From contig NZ_CANNGT010000001.1 of the NCBI RefSeq assembly GCF_947504225.1, forward strand, positions 434,001 through 498,000: a stretch of DNA of 64,000 nt. The letters are read 5' to 3'. Below, in pieces: positions 26,276 through 35,853 of the stretch. Each line of letters begins with the position of its first letter. Position 1 is the first letter of the stretch. The notes under the pieces were generated by a model. The model made no database searches. It worked only from the letters and a program-made list of their open reading frames with translations, and was not told the origin of the DNA. The translations under genes and the position numbers were made by a program. This DNA is from Brumimicrobium ulvae (GTDB taxonomy: Bacteria; Bacteroidota; Bacteroidia; Flavobacteriales_D; Crocinitomicaceae).

Positions 26276-27718
26276 ATGAGTGTTAAGGTTTTAATTATTG
26301 AAGATGATGAAGATGACTATGTGATCATGAGTCATTATTTGTCCAAAATAAAAACAGTAGAATACGACGTTTATTGGTGTAATGATTTTGATGAAGCCGA
26401 GGCTGAAATTTTAAAAGATGAGCATGATATTTACCTGATTGATCATTTTTTAGGAAAGGGAGAGGGAATTGAAATTATTGAGAAAATTAGAGCGCGTAAC
26501 ATTCTTAAACCGTTGATATTACTCACTGGATCAAGTGACTATACGGTCGATGAGAAAGCCATGGCTATGGGAGCTTCAGATTTCTTGGTGAAGCGAGAGG
26601 TTCGCGTTGATACTATTGAGCGGGCTCTGCGCTATGCTTTAGAACGATATCATCAGCAAAGATTTATTCGTGCACAGGAGAAAAAATACCGTAGCTTATT
26701 TGAATTGAGTATGGAGCCATTTTTGGTTTTAGATGAAGACCTTTGTATAATGGAATACAATGCGGCATTTATTGAAGTTTTTCATGATATAAACGCTTCA
26801 AACAGACCCTTGAAAGGATCTTCTTTTAAAGAATTGTTTAAGTATGATTTTGATTACGAATCTTTTATCAGTAAGCTGACACAAGATGGTTTTATTAAAG
26901 GGTTCAAAACAACTTTGCTTAATCAATCTAAAGACCAGGATATTGTAGCTATTTTGTCCATAGCCCATTTACCTAAAGCTTCAAATATCGATGGGAATAC
27001 CTATCATATTGCCATAAGTGATTTAACCAAAATCATGGAGCAAGAAGCTGAGTTGAAAAAAGCTGAAAAAATGAGCATGTCTGGACGTATGGCGAGAATG
27101 ATAGCTCATGAAATTAGAAATCCCTTAACGAATATTAGATTAGCAGTGGGGGAAATATCTGCTTTAACTGATGATGATAGTGATGCCAAGGTCCTTGAGC
27201 AAATGATTGAGCGCAATACCATGCGTATTTCTGATTTAATCGATGATCTACTGAAGTCGGCTCGCCCCCCAGAGTTGGAAAGGGTTCATTCTGAACTTCA
27301 AACCATTATTGATGCAGCGATAGAGTTTTGTCAAGACCGTGTTGAATTACTCAATATTACCCTTAAGAAACAATTCCCAAACAATGCAATCGAAGGGGAA
27401 TGGGATCCTGAGAAACTCAAAATCGCACTGGTTAATATCTTTATTAATGCTATTGAAGCAATGGAGGATACACCTAATCCAACCTTGTACATTGATTTGG
27501 TTTTAGAAGAAGGAAATCCAGTAATTTATATCAAGGACAATGGAAAAGGAATGGACGAAGAAACGCAAAAGAACTTATTTGACCCTTTCTTTACCAACCG
27601 TAAAAATGGTCTTGGTTTAGGAATGACAGCGACCCTGAACATCATCAATATGCACAAAGGGAAAATTGTCGTTAATTCTCAAGAGGGGATTGGAACAGAA
27701 TTTAAGATTTCACTTTAG
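26276..27718 (+). CDS. receiver-PAS-histidine kinase (NtrB-like)
   Basis: 480 residues, cytoplasmic. An N-terminal receiver has Asp10-Asp11 and Asp56 (LIDHFLG), a PAS domain spans about 140-255, and the kinase core has HEIRNPLTNIRL with His278, INAIEAMED, DNGKGMDE and the NtrB-like FDPFFTNRKNGLGLGM. The N-terminal receiver suggests it is itself controlled by another kinase, likely the neighbour, and then acts on the NtrC-type regulator. The 3' end overlaps the convergent membrane-protein gene by 17 bases. Confidence 0.9.
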   Translation: MSVKVLIIEDDEDDYVIMSHYLSKIKTVEYDVYWCNDFDEAEAEILKDEHDIYLIDHFLGKGEGIEIIEKIRARNILKPLILLTGSSDYTVDEKAMAMGASDFLVKREVRVDTIERALRYALERYHQQRFIRAQEKKYRSLFELSMEPFLVLDEDLCIMEYNAAFIEVFHDINASNRPLKGSSFKELFKYDFDYESFISKLTQDGFIKGFKTTLLNQSKDQDIVAILSIAHLPKASNIDGNTYHIAISDLTKIMEQEAELKKAEKMSMSGRMARMIAHEIRNPLTNIRLAVGEISALTDDDSDAKVLEQMIERNTMRISDLIDDLLKSARPPELERVHSELQTIIDAAIEFCQDRVELLNITLKKQFPNNAIEGEWDPEKLKIALVNIFINAIEAMEDTPNPTLYIDLVLEEGNPVIYIKDNGKGMDEETQKNLFDPFFTNRKNGLGLGMTATLNIINMHKGKIVVNSQEGIGTEFKISL

Positions 27719-29282
27719 TCAGTCCTTTCTTTATTTTATTGTAGTCAAATTTAAGTGCGAATATAATTACTGTCGCAATGAGGGCTGGAACAATGTAGCG
27801 TACAATTGCTCCAGAAACAGGAGTGGTCCACCCAACGATAAGCGCAATTAAAAGTGCAAATAGGGCCAAGGATACAGTGATGCGTTTGTCTTTTTGTTCT
27901 AGAGTTTTAGGAAAGATAAAAAAGCTCAACACAGCAGCGAGAATAAGAAACAAGTTTTCGACAAAAGCCGGGTATTGAAGCCAAGAGCTATTTTTATTTG
28001 GAATAGGCTGGAGAAAGGAGTTGAAAATTGCCTCAGGACCATTCAAAAGCATTTGCCAGAAATTATCTTTGATCAATGTCACCTCAACTTTACTTCCTGT
28101 TTCCTGTAGGGTTAGGTATATTGGATAGCTCTTCCCAACTTGGTCGAGATAAATTGGAAAACGTTCATGGTTTTCATTCTTTTTCATGTAGTAGGCATGA
28201 ACAGGTTCTTCTAGAGTGGCCACTCCATCTTCGAATGAAAAATGAGTCCGGTTGCTATAATAGATGTAGTAAAAATGTTCTTCGTCTCCGTGGATATAAA
28301 GTCCACCGTCCCTTAGGTTAATGAAGTCTTCCTGTTGATTCGAAATTACATAGGCCATTTTGTCGGCGTATCCTGTTCCAACCAGAGCGCCAATTCCTAA
28401 TGTTCCAAACACTATTATAGCAAGCCATTGTTTCTGGAAAAATTTACTGAATACCAGGTAAAACAACAACATCACGAACAAACAAAGAATAACATAGGGT
28501 TTAAATGCAAAAGTTAATGCGCCGCCAATGACAATGCGCCAGGCTTTTCTTCCGATAGAAAGATCATCAAATACTCCCCTTAAAAACAGACAAAGTCCTA
28601 AAATCATTAATGGTTCTTTAATGATGCTACTTCCCCAGAAAGCAATACTAGGAGTTAAAGTCATTAGAATTAGCAAAAACCTTGGGGGAAGATTAGACTT
28701 CTTTTTAAGCCATTGATAAAGATCTACACCTCCTATAAAAGAAGCGAAGCTGAGAAAAATAAAATGAATGATAACCTCTCCATTTGAAATGAAATGTAAA
28801 AGGGCATTTACACGAATTACATGTCGGGAATCATTGGGCAAAAAACGTTGTCCTCCATTCCAGTGAGTGGTGTTGTCTAAATATTTATTGATGAATTCAG
28901 GGTCGTCATTTAATCCAAACAAGAACTGAAAAAAATCACCTGGTGACTGTGCAAAAACATCGTGTAGAATTTTACTTTCTTTAAAGAACATTCCTGCATC
29001 AGCAGTTAATTCTCCTCCTCCGTAATGATAGGTGTAGACGTACAAGAAAAATAAGGCATAAGCAAATTTAACCAAGAACAATAAAGAGAGTGTCATCTTG
29101 TTTATTCTAGGCATATATTTCTTATTGATCCAATAAGTGATCAGGAGAAAAAGACAGAGATAAAGTATAGTCAGTAAAATATTCAAGAAATTACTTTTAG
29201 GCAAAAATAGGAAACTAATTGAATATTTGAACTCAAGAATTACTAACAAATGAATACCGAAAAGAAAATCGATGAGGGTCAA
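27702..29282 (-). CDS. polytopic membrane protein, EpsG/glycosyltransferase-like, unknown
   Basis: 526 residues with about ten membrane helices and a long periplasmic segment (about residues 300-410) rich in aromatic and charged residues. Helix pattern and segments such as PRFLLILMTLTPSIAFWGSSIIKEP recall polysaccharide polymerase or lipid-linked glycosyltransferase proteins, but no catalytic motif can be named. It is divergent from pcm with only 32 bases between the starts, and its 3' end overlaps the kinase gene. Confidence 0.65.
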   Translation of the reverse strand: MTLIDFLFGIHLLVILEFKYSISFLFLPKSNFLNILLTILYLCLFLLITYWINKKYMPRINKMTLSLLFLVKFAYALFFLYVYTYHYGGGELTADAGMFFKESKILHDVFAQSPGDFFQFLFGLNDDPEFINKYLDNTTHWNGGQRFLPNDSRHVIRVNALLHFISNGEVIIHFIFLSFASFIGGVDLYQWLKKKSNLPPRFLLILMTLTPSIAFWGSSIIKEPLMILGLCLFLRGVFDDLSIGRKAWRIVIGGALTFAFKPYVILCLFVMLLFYLVFSKFFQKQWLAIIVFGTLGIGALVGTGYADKMAYVISNQQEDFINLRDGGLYIHGDEEHFYYIYYSNRTHFSFEDGVATLEEPVHAYYMKKNENHERFPIYLDQVGKSYPIYLTLQETGSKVEVTLIKDNFWQMLLNGPEAIFNSFLQPIPNKNSSWLQYPAFVENLFLILAAVLSFFIFPKTLEQKDKRITVSLALFALLIALIVGWTTPVSGAIVRYIVPALIATVIIFALKFDYNKIKKGLTKVKS

Positions 29283-29301
29283 TAAATGTTAAATCTTTCT
29301 T

Positions 29302-29309
29302 TAAATTTG
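29302..29309 (+). promoter_or_regulatory. -7 element directly in front of pcm
   Basis: TAAATTTG matches TAnnTTTG and ends 5 bases before the pcm ATG. A start about 7 bases downstream would give a leaderless or nearly leaderless message. No clear -33 element is seen. Confidence 0.35.
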
Positions 29310-29314
29310 TTCGG

Positions 29315-29959
29315 ATGATTGACGGGTATAGACATAAAGGAATGAGGCGCCAGCTCATTGAAGAGTTAAAGGAGAAAGGAATCTCTGATATGGCCATTTT
29401 GGAAGCTTTTGACAAAGTGCCAAGGCATTTTTTCTTGGATTCCTCTTTTACCAGTCAAGCCTATTCAAACATGGCTTTTCAAATAGGGGCAGGACAAACC
29501 ATAAGTCACCCCTTCACTGTTGCTTTTCAAACGCAATTATTGGAGGTAGAACGAGGACATCGTATTTTGGAAATTGGTACAGGAAGTGGATTTCAAACGG
29601 CAATTCTTTGTGCATTAGGTGTTAGGGTCGTTTCTATTGAACGTCAAAAAGAACTTTATATAAAAGCGAAACCCATCATTCAAAAACTGGGGTATTCCCC
29701 AAACTTATTCTACGGTGATGGATACAAAGGGAAGGCTTCCTACGCACCCTACGATAGTATTTTGGTGACCTGTGGAGCACCTTTCATTCCTGAGGATTTA
29801 AAGACACAGCTAAAGGTGGGAGGACGATTGGTTATTCCTATAGGAGAAGGGAAAAAACAAATCATGACCCGATTGATTAAACTTGGAGAAGACGAATGGA
29901 AAAAGGAGACTTATGGTGATTTTAGCTTTGTTCCAATGTTGACCAAAACGGCTAAATAA
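29315..29959 (+). CDS. pcm: protein-L-isoaspartate O-methyltransferase
   Basis: Repairs isoaspartyl residues in damaged proteins using S-adenosylmethionine. 214 residues. GAGQTIS at 58-64 is the substrate-side motif, EIGTGSG at 86-92 is SAM motif I, and LVTCGAPFIPEDL is near 150. The DGYRHKGMRRQL start is typical of Bacteroidota Pcm and supports ATG 29315. Its stop overlaps the next ATG (TAATG), so two unknown genes are co-expressed with it. An isoaspartyl peptidase gene, now broken, lies 8 kb away. Confidence 0.93.
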   Translation: MIDGYRHKGMRRQLIEELKEKGISDMAILEAFDKVPRHFFLDSSFTSQAYSNMAFQIGAGQTISHPFTVAFQTQLLEVERGHRILEIGTGSGFQTAILCALGVRVVSIERQKELYIKAKPIIQKLGYSPNLFYGDGYKGKASYAPYDSILVTCGAPFIPEDLKTQLKVGGRLVIPIGEGKKQIMTRLIKLGEDEWKKETYGDFSFVPMLTKTAK

Positions 29960-30663
29960 TGCGTGAGTTAAAGCCATTGACTATTTCAAACAGTATCCAG
30001 TCTGCACCATCAGTGTTGCTGACTCCAGAAATGGAAAAGTTTGTTTTTATTCAACCGCTTTATCCCGATTTTTTATTGGCACAAAGTCTTTTTACAATTA
30101 TTCATAAACATTTTAAAGTCGAGCAGCTTGAAGCGGGTGTGTTTAAATTAAAAGAGGTTAAGTACATTTGTGCTGAGGAGCCTGAAGGGATTATTCAGGT
30201 TGACGATTGGATGCATTGTCTTTGGTCTTCTAAGCGGAAGTTTAATCGATTATTAAATCCTTCTTCGCTTTTTAAAATGTTCCTGATCAACTTGTTCTTT
30301 CCTATTTTCTCCTCTACTCAAAAGCTACTAATACCTGGGAAAAAAGACCGTTTTGTTGTGGATGCTTATCCGCATTTGCCCAAAGAAGAAGGGATACGAT
30401 TTGAAGCTGTGGACCTCAACAAGCTGGGGATTACTCAATCAGAATACAAAAAACTTTTTAGGTATATTCGTAAGGATTTAAGGCAATATTTAGAAGAGTT
30501 TGATGCGCTACATCATGAAAATTTGTATTCTGATTTAAAATATCAAGTAAGTTTATATCCTTCAATAAGAAACCAGTATTGGAATGAACTTAAGCAATGC
30601 TTTGATCCCGAGTTTAAAACTTTTGCTTACGCAGAAATAGAGAATTACCTTTTGAAATTATAA
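29959..30663 (+). CDS. unknown protein coupled to pcm
   Basis: 234 residues with no family recognised, no signal peptide and no membrane helix apart from a weak hydrophobic patch (FKMFLINLFFPIF, about 109-121). The start overlaps the pcm stop and the next gene begins 2 bases after its end, so the three form an operon. The C-terminal part (TQSEYKKLFRYIRKDLRQYLEEF) is helical. Confidence 0.6.
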   Translation: MRELKPLTISNSIQSAPSVLLTPEMEKFVFIQPLYPDFLLAQSLFTIIHKHFKVEQLEAGVFKLKEVKYICAEEPEGIIQVDDWMHCLWSSKRKFNRLLNPSSLFKMFLINLFFPIFSSTQKLLIPGKKDRFVVDAYPHLPKEEGIRFEAVDLNKLGITQSEYKKLFRYIRKDLRQYLEEFDALHHENLYSDLKYQVSLYPSIRNQYWNELKQCFDPEFKTFAYAEIENYLLKL

Positions 30664-30665
30664 GT

Positions 30666-31430
30666 ATGGAATCTTTTTATTCAATTGTATATTATAAAAC
30701 GAATGCCCTAACAGATGAGTTGTTTAGCATTGGATTGTTAGCAGGTGGAGGCCAAGGTCCTTATTTGTTTATTTCTAATTCGAGACTAGATTTATTAAAG
30801 AAAACCCTTCACCCCAATACTTTTTTATCAGTCAATAGACACCTCAAAGCTCTGAAGGAAAAAGTTGATGTGCATCGGAATGAATCTGCAGGAATTTTAC
30901 TTTTCGACCCTGTTTTTTCAGTTGATCAATTGGATGCTCTTTCGCAGAGAACTAAAAGCGCTATTGTTTATAGTAAGCCTACAACCATTAACGAATGGCT
31001 AGATCAAGTGTTTTTCGAAAAGTTAACACAGGCTTTCTTTGGAGAACATAAAAAGAAAAGTGTTGCTAAACGTCCAGTGTTTCATTTGAAATGGAAAGCT
31101 TTTTATTACTCCAATAAATTTCAAGAATGGTCAAAAGATATCGCTATTTCTTCTGTCATTCCAGATTCTGTGCTCAATCTTACAATGGATCTTTTTAACC
31201 ATCAAGAACGAAAAATCATTAAGGGAATTGATTTCGATTTGGGGAAAACAAGTTTAAATCGCAAGCTTTATGAAACTGACTTGATTGTAAGTGCATTTCC
31301 AAACTATGATATTACAATAGTGCATCCAAGCCCAAAAAAGAATACCGGAAAAACTGCTTTTGAAGAAACTAAGAAAAAATATAATAAAATAGACTTCATA
31401 GGATTTACACAATTCAAGAATTTAAATTAA
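30666..31430 (+). CDS. unknown protein, DUF3037-like N-terminus
   Basis: 254 residues. The first 50 residues (FYSIVYYKTNALTDELFSIGLL, GPYLFISNSRLDLL) resemble the DUF3037 type by pattern; the rest is not recognised. No signal or membrane helix. It is the third gene of the pcm operon. The C-terminus is basic, with FEETKKKYNKIDFIGF. A role in protein quality control is a guess from position only. Confidence 0.55.
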   Translation: MESFYSIVYYKTNALTDELFSIGLLAGGGQGPYLFISNSRLDLLKKTLHPNTFLSVNRHLKALKEKVDVHRNESAGILLFDPVFSVDQLDALSQRTKSAIVYSKPTTINEWLDQVFFEKLTQAFFGEHKKKSVAKRPVFHLKWKAFYYSNKFQEWSKDIAISSVIPDSVLNLTMDLFNHQERKIIKGIDFDLGKTSLNRKLYETDLIVSAFPNYDITIVHPSPKKNTGKTAFEETKKKYNKIDFIGFTQFKNLN

Positions 31431-31469
31431 ATTCACATGGTAAAGCTTTGTCAATGTGTTACTTTATCC

Positions 31470-31502
31470 TTTGTGATGAAGTAACTTTCTTCAATAGCTT
31501 TG
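31470..31502 (+). promoter_or_regulatory. promoter of the T9SS-secreted protein gene
   Basis: TTTG at 31470-31473, 21 bases, TAGCTTTG at 31495-31502, then 28 bases to the ATG. Both elements fit the flavobacterial consensus. Confidence 0.6.
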
Positions 31503-31530
31503 AAACGAATTTTAATTTATAACTTCACTT

Positions 31531-33858
31531 ATGAAATTTATATACACACTTCTTTTTATTTGCCCCTTCATTTTATTTGCACAAAATCACCACCTTGACT
31601 CACTTTCACATATTGATTATTCCGCACTGCATAATACTCAACTCAATGATATTTGGGGGTATACCGATGAATTCGGGAATGAATATGCATTAGTTGGCGC
31701 TGAAAAAGGTGTTAGTATTATTGATGTTACCGACCCTCAAAATCCTACGGAAGTTTATTGGCATGTTGGACTCACAAGTGTGTGGCGTGACATAAAAACG
31801 CATGGTGATTTTGCTTATGTAACCACCGAAGCAGATGATGGTTTGTTGATTATTGATTTGTCTCCTTTACCGAATGACCCTATCGTTAATACCACAAATT
31901 ATTTTGGAACTTCAATGGTTTGGCAATCTGCTCATAATTTATTTATTGATGAATTTGGCTATGGCTATATTTTCGGAAGTAATTATGGAAATGGTGGGGC
32001 AATTATTCTTGACCTTTATACAGATCCAATGAATCCTATCGAAGTTGGAGAGTTTGATGACTGGTATATTCATGACGGATACGTAATTAATAATACTTTG
32101 TATGCTGCTCATATCAACGATGGATTTTTTACCATTGTAGATGTTTCTAATAAATCAAATCCTGTAGTTTTAGGGAGTCATGCTACTCCTTCAAGCTTTT
32201 CTCATAATATTTGGACTACTGCCGACCAAAACTTTGCATTTACCACAGATGAAGTTACTAGAGCTTACCTTGCAGCATATGATGTATCAGATCCAAATAA
32301 TATTTTCGAGACAGATAGAATTCAATCCAGTCCAGGAGACGGCGTTGTTCCTCATAATGCACATGTGAATGGCGATTTTTTGATTACCTCATATTATGCG
32401 GATGGTGTACTTATTCATGATATTGCAGATCCATACAATATGGTCGAAGTAGCACGCTATGACACTTACCCAGGTACTGCAAACTATACAATTGGAAATT
32501 GGGGTGTTTATCCTTTCTTTGCTTCTGGAACAATCGTAGCCACGGATATTGAAAATGGATTATTTATTCTGGGGTCTAACTTTAACCATGCGGCAAGAAT
32601 AGAAGGTGTTGTCTCTAATGCCAATAACAGTAACCCAATTCAAGGCGTTGAGGTGACCATTATTGGTGGAATTCATACTGAGGAAACAAAAGTGAATGGT
32701 TCGTATAAAACAGGAACAGTGAATTCAGGAAGTTATACTATACGATTTGAAAAATATGGCTACGAACCCAAAGATACTGTTCTGACTTTAACCGAAGGCA
32801 CCACATTATCTGTGGACATAGAATTGGTTCCCTTACCACAATACAATGTGAGTATTAATGTCGTAGATGAAAACAATATCCCCGTCTTAGGCGCTGACGT
32901 AAGAATCAAGCATCAAGGAATTATGTTTGATGATCAAACTAATGGCATTGGGGAATTCGTAAAAAGCTTAAGCTATTCTGATACCTTTTATGTTTCTGCA
33001 GGAAAATGGGGATTGAATACAGAGTGTGCACTTGTAAGTTTCTCTCCAACTATGAATGAATATACATTTGTTTTAGGAAAAGGGTACAGTGATGATTTCT
33101 CTTTTGATTTTGGTTGGTCAACAACTTCTTCTGCTGATATGGGAGACTGGGTGAGAGAAGTTCCATTTGTCAATAGTTCGACAGGGCTAAACTCTAATCC
33201 TGATTTTGACAGCCCAAATGATTGTGGTGATTTTAGTTATTTGACAGGAAATGAAGATGGTGTTAGTGTGATGGGAGGAGAGGTAATGTTAATATCACCT
33301 GTATTTGACTTGTCTAATGTTACAGACCCTTATCTAAATTTTGATCGTTGGTTTTTTAATTACCATGGATACACTCCGTTTAATGATACTTTAACAGTAA
33401 GTATTTCTAACGGGATAGACCTTGTTGAAATAGATAAGAAAGGTCATAATCCTGCGCTTTTCGAAGAATGGACCTCCGTCTCAAAAAGAATTGTAGATTA
33501 TATTGTACCGACCTCTACAATGCAAATATTTGTTCAAACATCAGATTATTATTCAAGTAATAACATTACCTACGCTGCCTTTGATAATTTCTCAATTACC
33601 AGTGGGAGTCCATTGGGTACAAATGCCGAAACCTTGGTGGATAAGGTTAATGTTTACCCGAATCCTTTTAAAGATCTGATCGTTGTAGAGTCATCTCAAG
33701 AAATAAAGAATGTTCAGCTATATGACCTTATGGCAAAAGCGGTAAGGATTGTTGGAATTGAACGTACTGAAGGAAAGATTACGATTTATACTGGTGACAT
33801 AGAGGCGGGAACTTATTTCCTTAATTTAGATGGTCAGAAACATATTCTTGTAAGGTAA
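31531..33858 (+). CDS. T9SS-secreted choice-of-anchor B / LVIVD-repeat protein
   Basis: 775 residues. Signal peptide (MKFIYTLLFICPFILFA-Q), then LVIVD-type beta-propeller repeats of the choice-of-anchor B family (GVSIIDVTDPQNP, LLIIDLSPLP, FFTIVDVSNKSNP and similar) to about 355, a carboxypeptidase-regulatory-like fold (about 358-440), a second beta domain, and a type A sorting domain at the end: VYPNPFKD, IKNVQLYDL, GTYFLNLD. The protein should cross the outer membrane by the type IX system. Ligand and role are unknown. Confidence 0.87.
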   Translation: MKFIYTLLFICPFILFAQNHHLDSLSHIDYSALHNTQLNDIWGYTDEFGNEYALVGAEKGVSIIDVTDPQNPTEVYWHVGLTSVWRDIKTHGDFAYVTTEADDGLLIIDLSPLPNDPIVNTTNYFGTSMVWQSAHNLFIDEFGYGYIFGSNYGNGGAIILDLYTDPMNPIEVGEFDDWYIHDGYVINNTLYAAHINDGFFTIVDVSNKSNPVVLGSHATPSSFSHNIWTTADQNFAFTTDEVTRAYLAAYDVSDPNNIFETDRIQSSPGDGVVPHNAHVNGDFLITSYYADGVLIHDIADPYNMVEVARYDTYPGTANYTIGNWGVYPFFASGTIVATDIENGLFILGSNFNHAARIEGVVSNANNSNPIQGVEVTIIGGIHTEETKVNGSYKTGTVNSGSYTIRFEKYGYEPKDTVLTLTEGTTLSVDIELVPLPQYNVSINVVDENNIPVLGADVRIKHQGIMFDDQTNGIGEFVKSLSYSDTFYVSAGKWGLNTECALVSFSPTMNEYTFVLGKGYSDDFSFDFGWSTTSSADMGDWVREVPFVNSSTGLNSNPDFDSPNDCGDFSYLTGNEDGVSVMGGEVMLISPVFDLSNVTDPYLNFDRWFFNYHGYTPFNDTLTVSISNGIDLVEIDKKGHNPALFEEWTSVSKRIVDYIVPTSTMQIFVQTSDYYSSNNITYAAFDNFSITSGSPLGTNAETLVDKVNVYPNPFKDLIVVESSQEIKNVQLYDLMAKAVRIVGIERTEGKITIYTGDIEAGTYFLNLDGQKHILVR

Positions 33859-33871
33859 AAGAAGAGTGAAT

Positions 33872-34084
33872 TTATTCTGTTTGTGGTTTTTTAAAGAAAA
33901 GCTGCCATTCAATTAAAGACCAAAGAATTAGAAATAATATCTGAATGGTTTGTACCTCAAGACCTAAAGCTTTGTGAAGTCCAAAGTGAAAAATAAAATA
34001 CAGGGTAATAGGGTACAAAAGTCTAATGATAAACTTTGCAAATATAGGGAGTTGGTGAATTTTTTTGCGAAGGGATTCTAACAT
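33872..34084 (-). CDS. small membrane protein
   Basis: 70 residues, with two hydrophobic segments (about 15-35 and 45-62), the second broken by a polar turn, and a basic start (LRKKIHQLP). No family recognised. A terminator separates it from the upstream lipoprotein gene, so it is probably independent, although no promoter match was found. Convergent with the T9SS protein gene. Confidence 0.55.
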   Translation of the reverse strand: MLESLRKKIHQLPIFAKFIIRLLYPITLYFIFHFGLHKALGLEVQTIQILFLILWSLIEWQLFFKKPQTE

Positions 34085-34090
34085 AATGAT

Positions 34091-34126
34091 AAAAAAAAGA
34101 GACTAATCCTTAAAGAAATAGTCTCT
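34091..34126 (-). terminator. terminator after the 164-residue lipoprotein gene
   Basis: On the minus strand AGAGACTA, a 13-base loop and TAGTCTCT are followed by eight T. It lies 22 bases after the lipoprotein stop. Confidence 0.8.
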
Positions 34127-34147
34127 ATTATTGTTGAATGATTTTAG

Positions 34148-34642
34148 TTACTTTTTTCTAGTGTAAGAATCAATGATGTCTTTTTCACTGTTTCGAATGA
34201 CTAAATTATCATCGTCTAAGGTTTCAATAATATAGGCATCTATTTTTGATGAATCATTGTAACTGTGACGCATTACCAATTCATTTTCATTATGTACTTC
34301 CCATTGACCTGATGAACGAACAGTTAGTGTTTGATTATCACTTTCTTGACTTCCTGTTTTAATTAAGTCATAAACACTAAAGAAACCATTGGTTTCAAAT
34401 TGCGTTACAATAAAAGAATTGTCATTAGAAAACTCGACTTCCTTGTCTTTCTTGGTATTGGTACGGTTGACTAATACCCATTGGTTTGCAAGTTTAGACG
34501 TGACAGAGTTTTCTTCAATTGAATCTTCCACAACAGGAACCTCAACCATGCTTCCATTATCCTTTTCCTCCTGCGGTGTTTCGCTAGAAGTACATGATAT
34601 AACCAAAAATAACCCCAATATTGATATGAAAATAAGTTTCAT
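34148..34642 (-). CDS. lipoprotein, lipocalin-like size, unknown function
   Basis: 164 residues with a lipoprotein signal (MKLIFISILGLFLVISC, Cys17). After an acidic linker (EEKDNGSMVEVPVVEDSIEE) comes a beta-rich domain of about 120 residues whose opening ANQWVLVNR and strand FIVTQFETNGFFSVYD resemble lipocalin-like DUF proteins of Bacteroidota. Probably anchored to a membrane facing the periplasm. Monocistronic. Confidence 0.6.
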   Translation of the reverse strand: MKLIFISILGLFLVISCTSSETPQEEKDNGSMVEVPVVEDSIEENSVTSKLANQWVLVNRTNTKKDKEVEFSNDNSFIVTQFETNGFFSVYDLIKTGSQESDNQTLTVRSSGQWEVHNENELVMRHSYNDSSKIDAYIIETLDDDNLVIRNSEKDIIDSYTRKK

Positions 34643-34816
34643 GCGTTAAAATTTATCGTTATTTATTACCTGTAAAGTTACAATATTCCATTGAATAAAT
34701 CATAGCAATTTTATGAATGCTAAGTTTATTTTTTTTCTTTTTTTATTTAAGTCATTGAGCATGAAAACTTTTATATCAGAATGTTAATTTCTCAATACCC
34801 TCAATACTTACTAAAA

Positions 34817-35644
34817 TTAAATTTGACCTTCAATAAACTGAAGACTTAAAACACAAGTTTCATGTAATTTGTGTGGCATTTCTTTTTCTTCATAAGGATG
34901 ATAAGTGTCAAATGTATGATTCGCACCATTGATAATAATTAGCTTTCCATTGGTCCAAGAACTTAATGCCTCAGATTCTGTGATGGAAACAGAATCGTCT
35001 TTATCTCCATGTAAATGCAGTGTTGGTATTTTAATCTTTTTCGCCTTGGCTTCAATATTTAAAGCCTCTTTGTTTTGTACCCAATCTTCATAGAGAACAA
35101 ACTTATGGGGCATATCTTGTTGGGTACGTGCGTTTTTGACAGTATAAAGTCCACGTTCTTTCCATTTGTTTAAAGTTTCATCCTCTGGAAAACGACAGGC
35201 AATATCACAGATGCTCGCCCACGTAATGACAGAAGAAACCCTAACATCATTTGCCGCTAAAATGGCAATACCACCTCCACGGCTATGACCAATAAGGTGC
35301 ACTCTTTTATTCGTAAGTTCAACTTTTTCTGAAAGCCAGTCCAACACATGTTTAACATCAGCTAATTCATAACTGTAACGATTCAACGAAAAAGCCTCTA
35401 AGTCTGGAAAATCAATGGGCTCATCTGTAGTTCCACCATTGTGACTCATGTTGAATTTACAAAATGCCATTCCGTTTCTTACAAAATACGACTGAACCAG
35501 GTTCCATGCTCCCCAGTCTTTATATCCCTTGTACCCATGTATGAAAACCACAAGATCTTCGTATTCATAATCATCAGGTTCTTGGAAATCTATCAATGAC
35601 GCTCTTCCATTTGCCCCTTTAAAAATCTGATTTGTGAGTTTCAT
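34817..35644 (-). CDS. alpha/beta hydrolase
   Basis: 275 residues of the alpha/beta hydrolase fold. The HGYKGYKDWGAW oxyanion region, the nucleophile elbow GHSRGGG, the acid in HLHGDKDDSV and the base in GANHTFDTYHPY form the catalytic set. No signal peptide, so cytoplasmic. Substrate unknown; esterase or acyl-hydrolase is likely. Starts divergently from the secreted-protein gene at 35854. Confidence 0.85.
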   Translation of the reverse strand: MKLTNQIFKGANGRASLIDFQEPDDYEYEDLVVFIHGYKGYKDWGAWNLVQSYFVRNGMAFCKFNMSHNGGTTDEPIDFPDLEAFSLNRYSYELADVKHVLDWLSEKVELTNKRVHLIGHSRGGGIAILAANDVRVSSVITWASICDIACRFPEDETLNKWKERGLYTVKNARTQQDMPHKFVLYEDWVQNKEALNIEAKAKKIKIPTLHLHGDKDDSVSITESEALSSWTNGKLIIINGANHTFDTYHPYEEKEMPHKLHETCVLSLQFIEGQI

Positions 35645-35853
35645 TATTTACCCTTTACGTTGTGATTTTAAATAATATCTTTTTCTTTTAGAAAGATAAG
35701 GAAATTATTGCTAGACCCATAATATAAAGGCAATAAGAATTTCTTTCTTCGACCAAACCTCAGATTTAAGTCCTTAATTTTCTTTATATGACTACTTTCC
35801 TTAGTTTTGGTTTATGGAATTATAAATGTTTTGCATCTCTACTGAAAACTACA

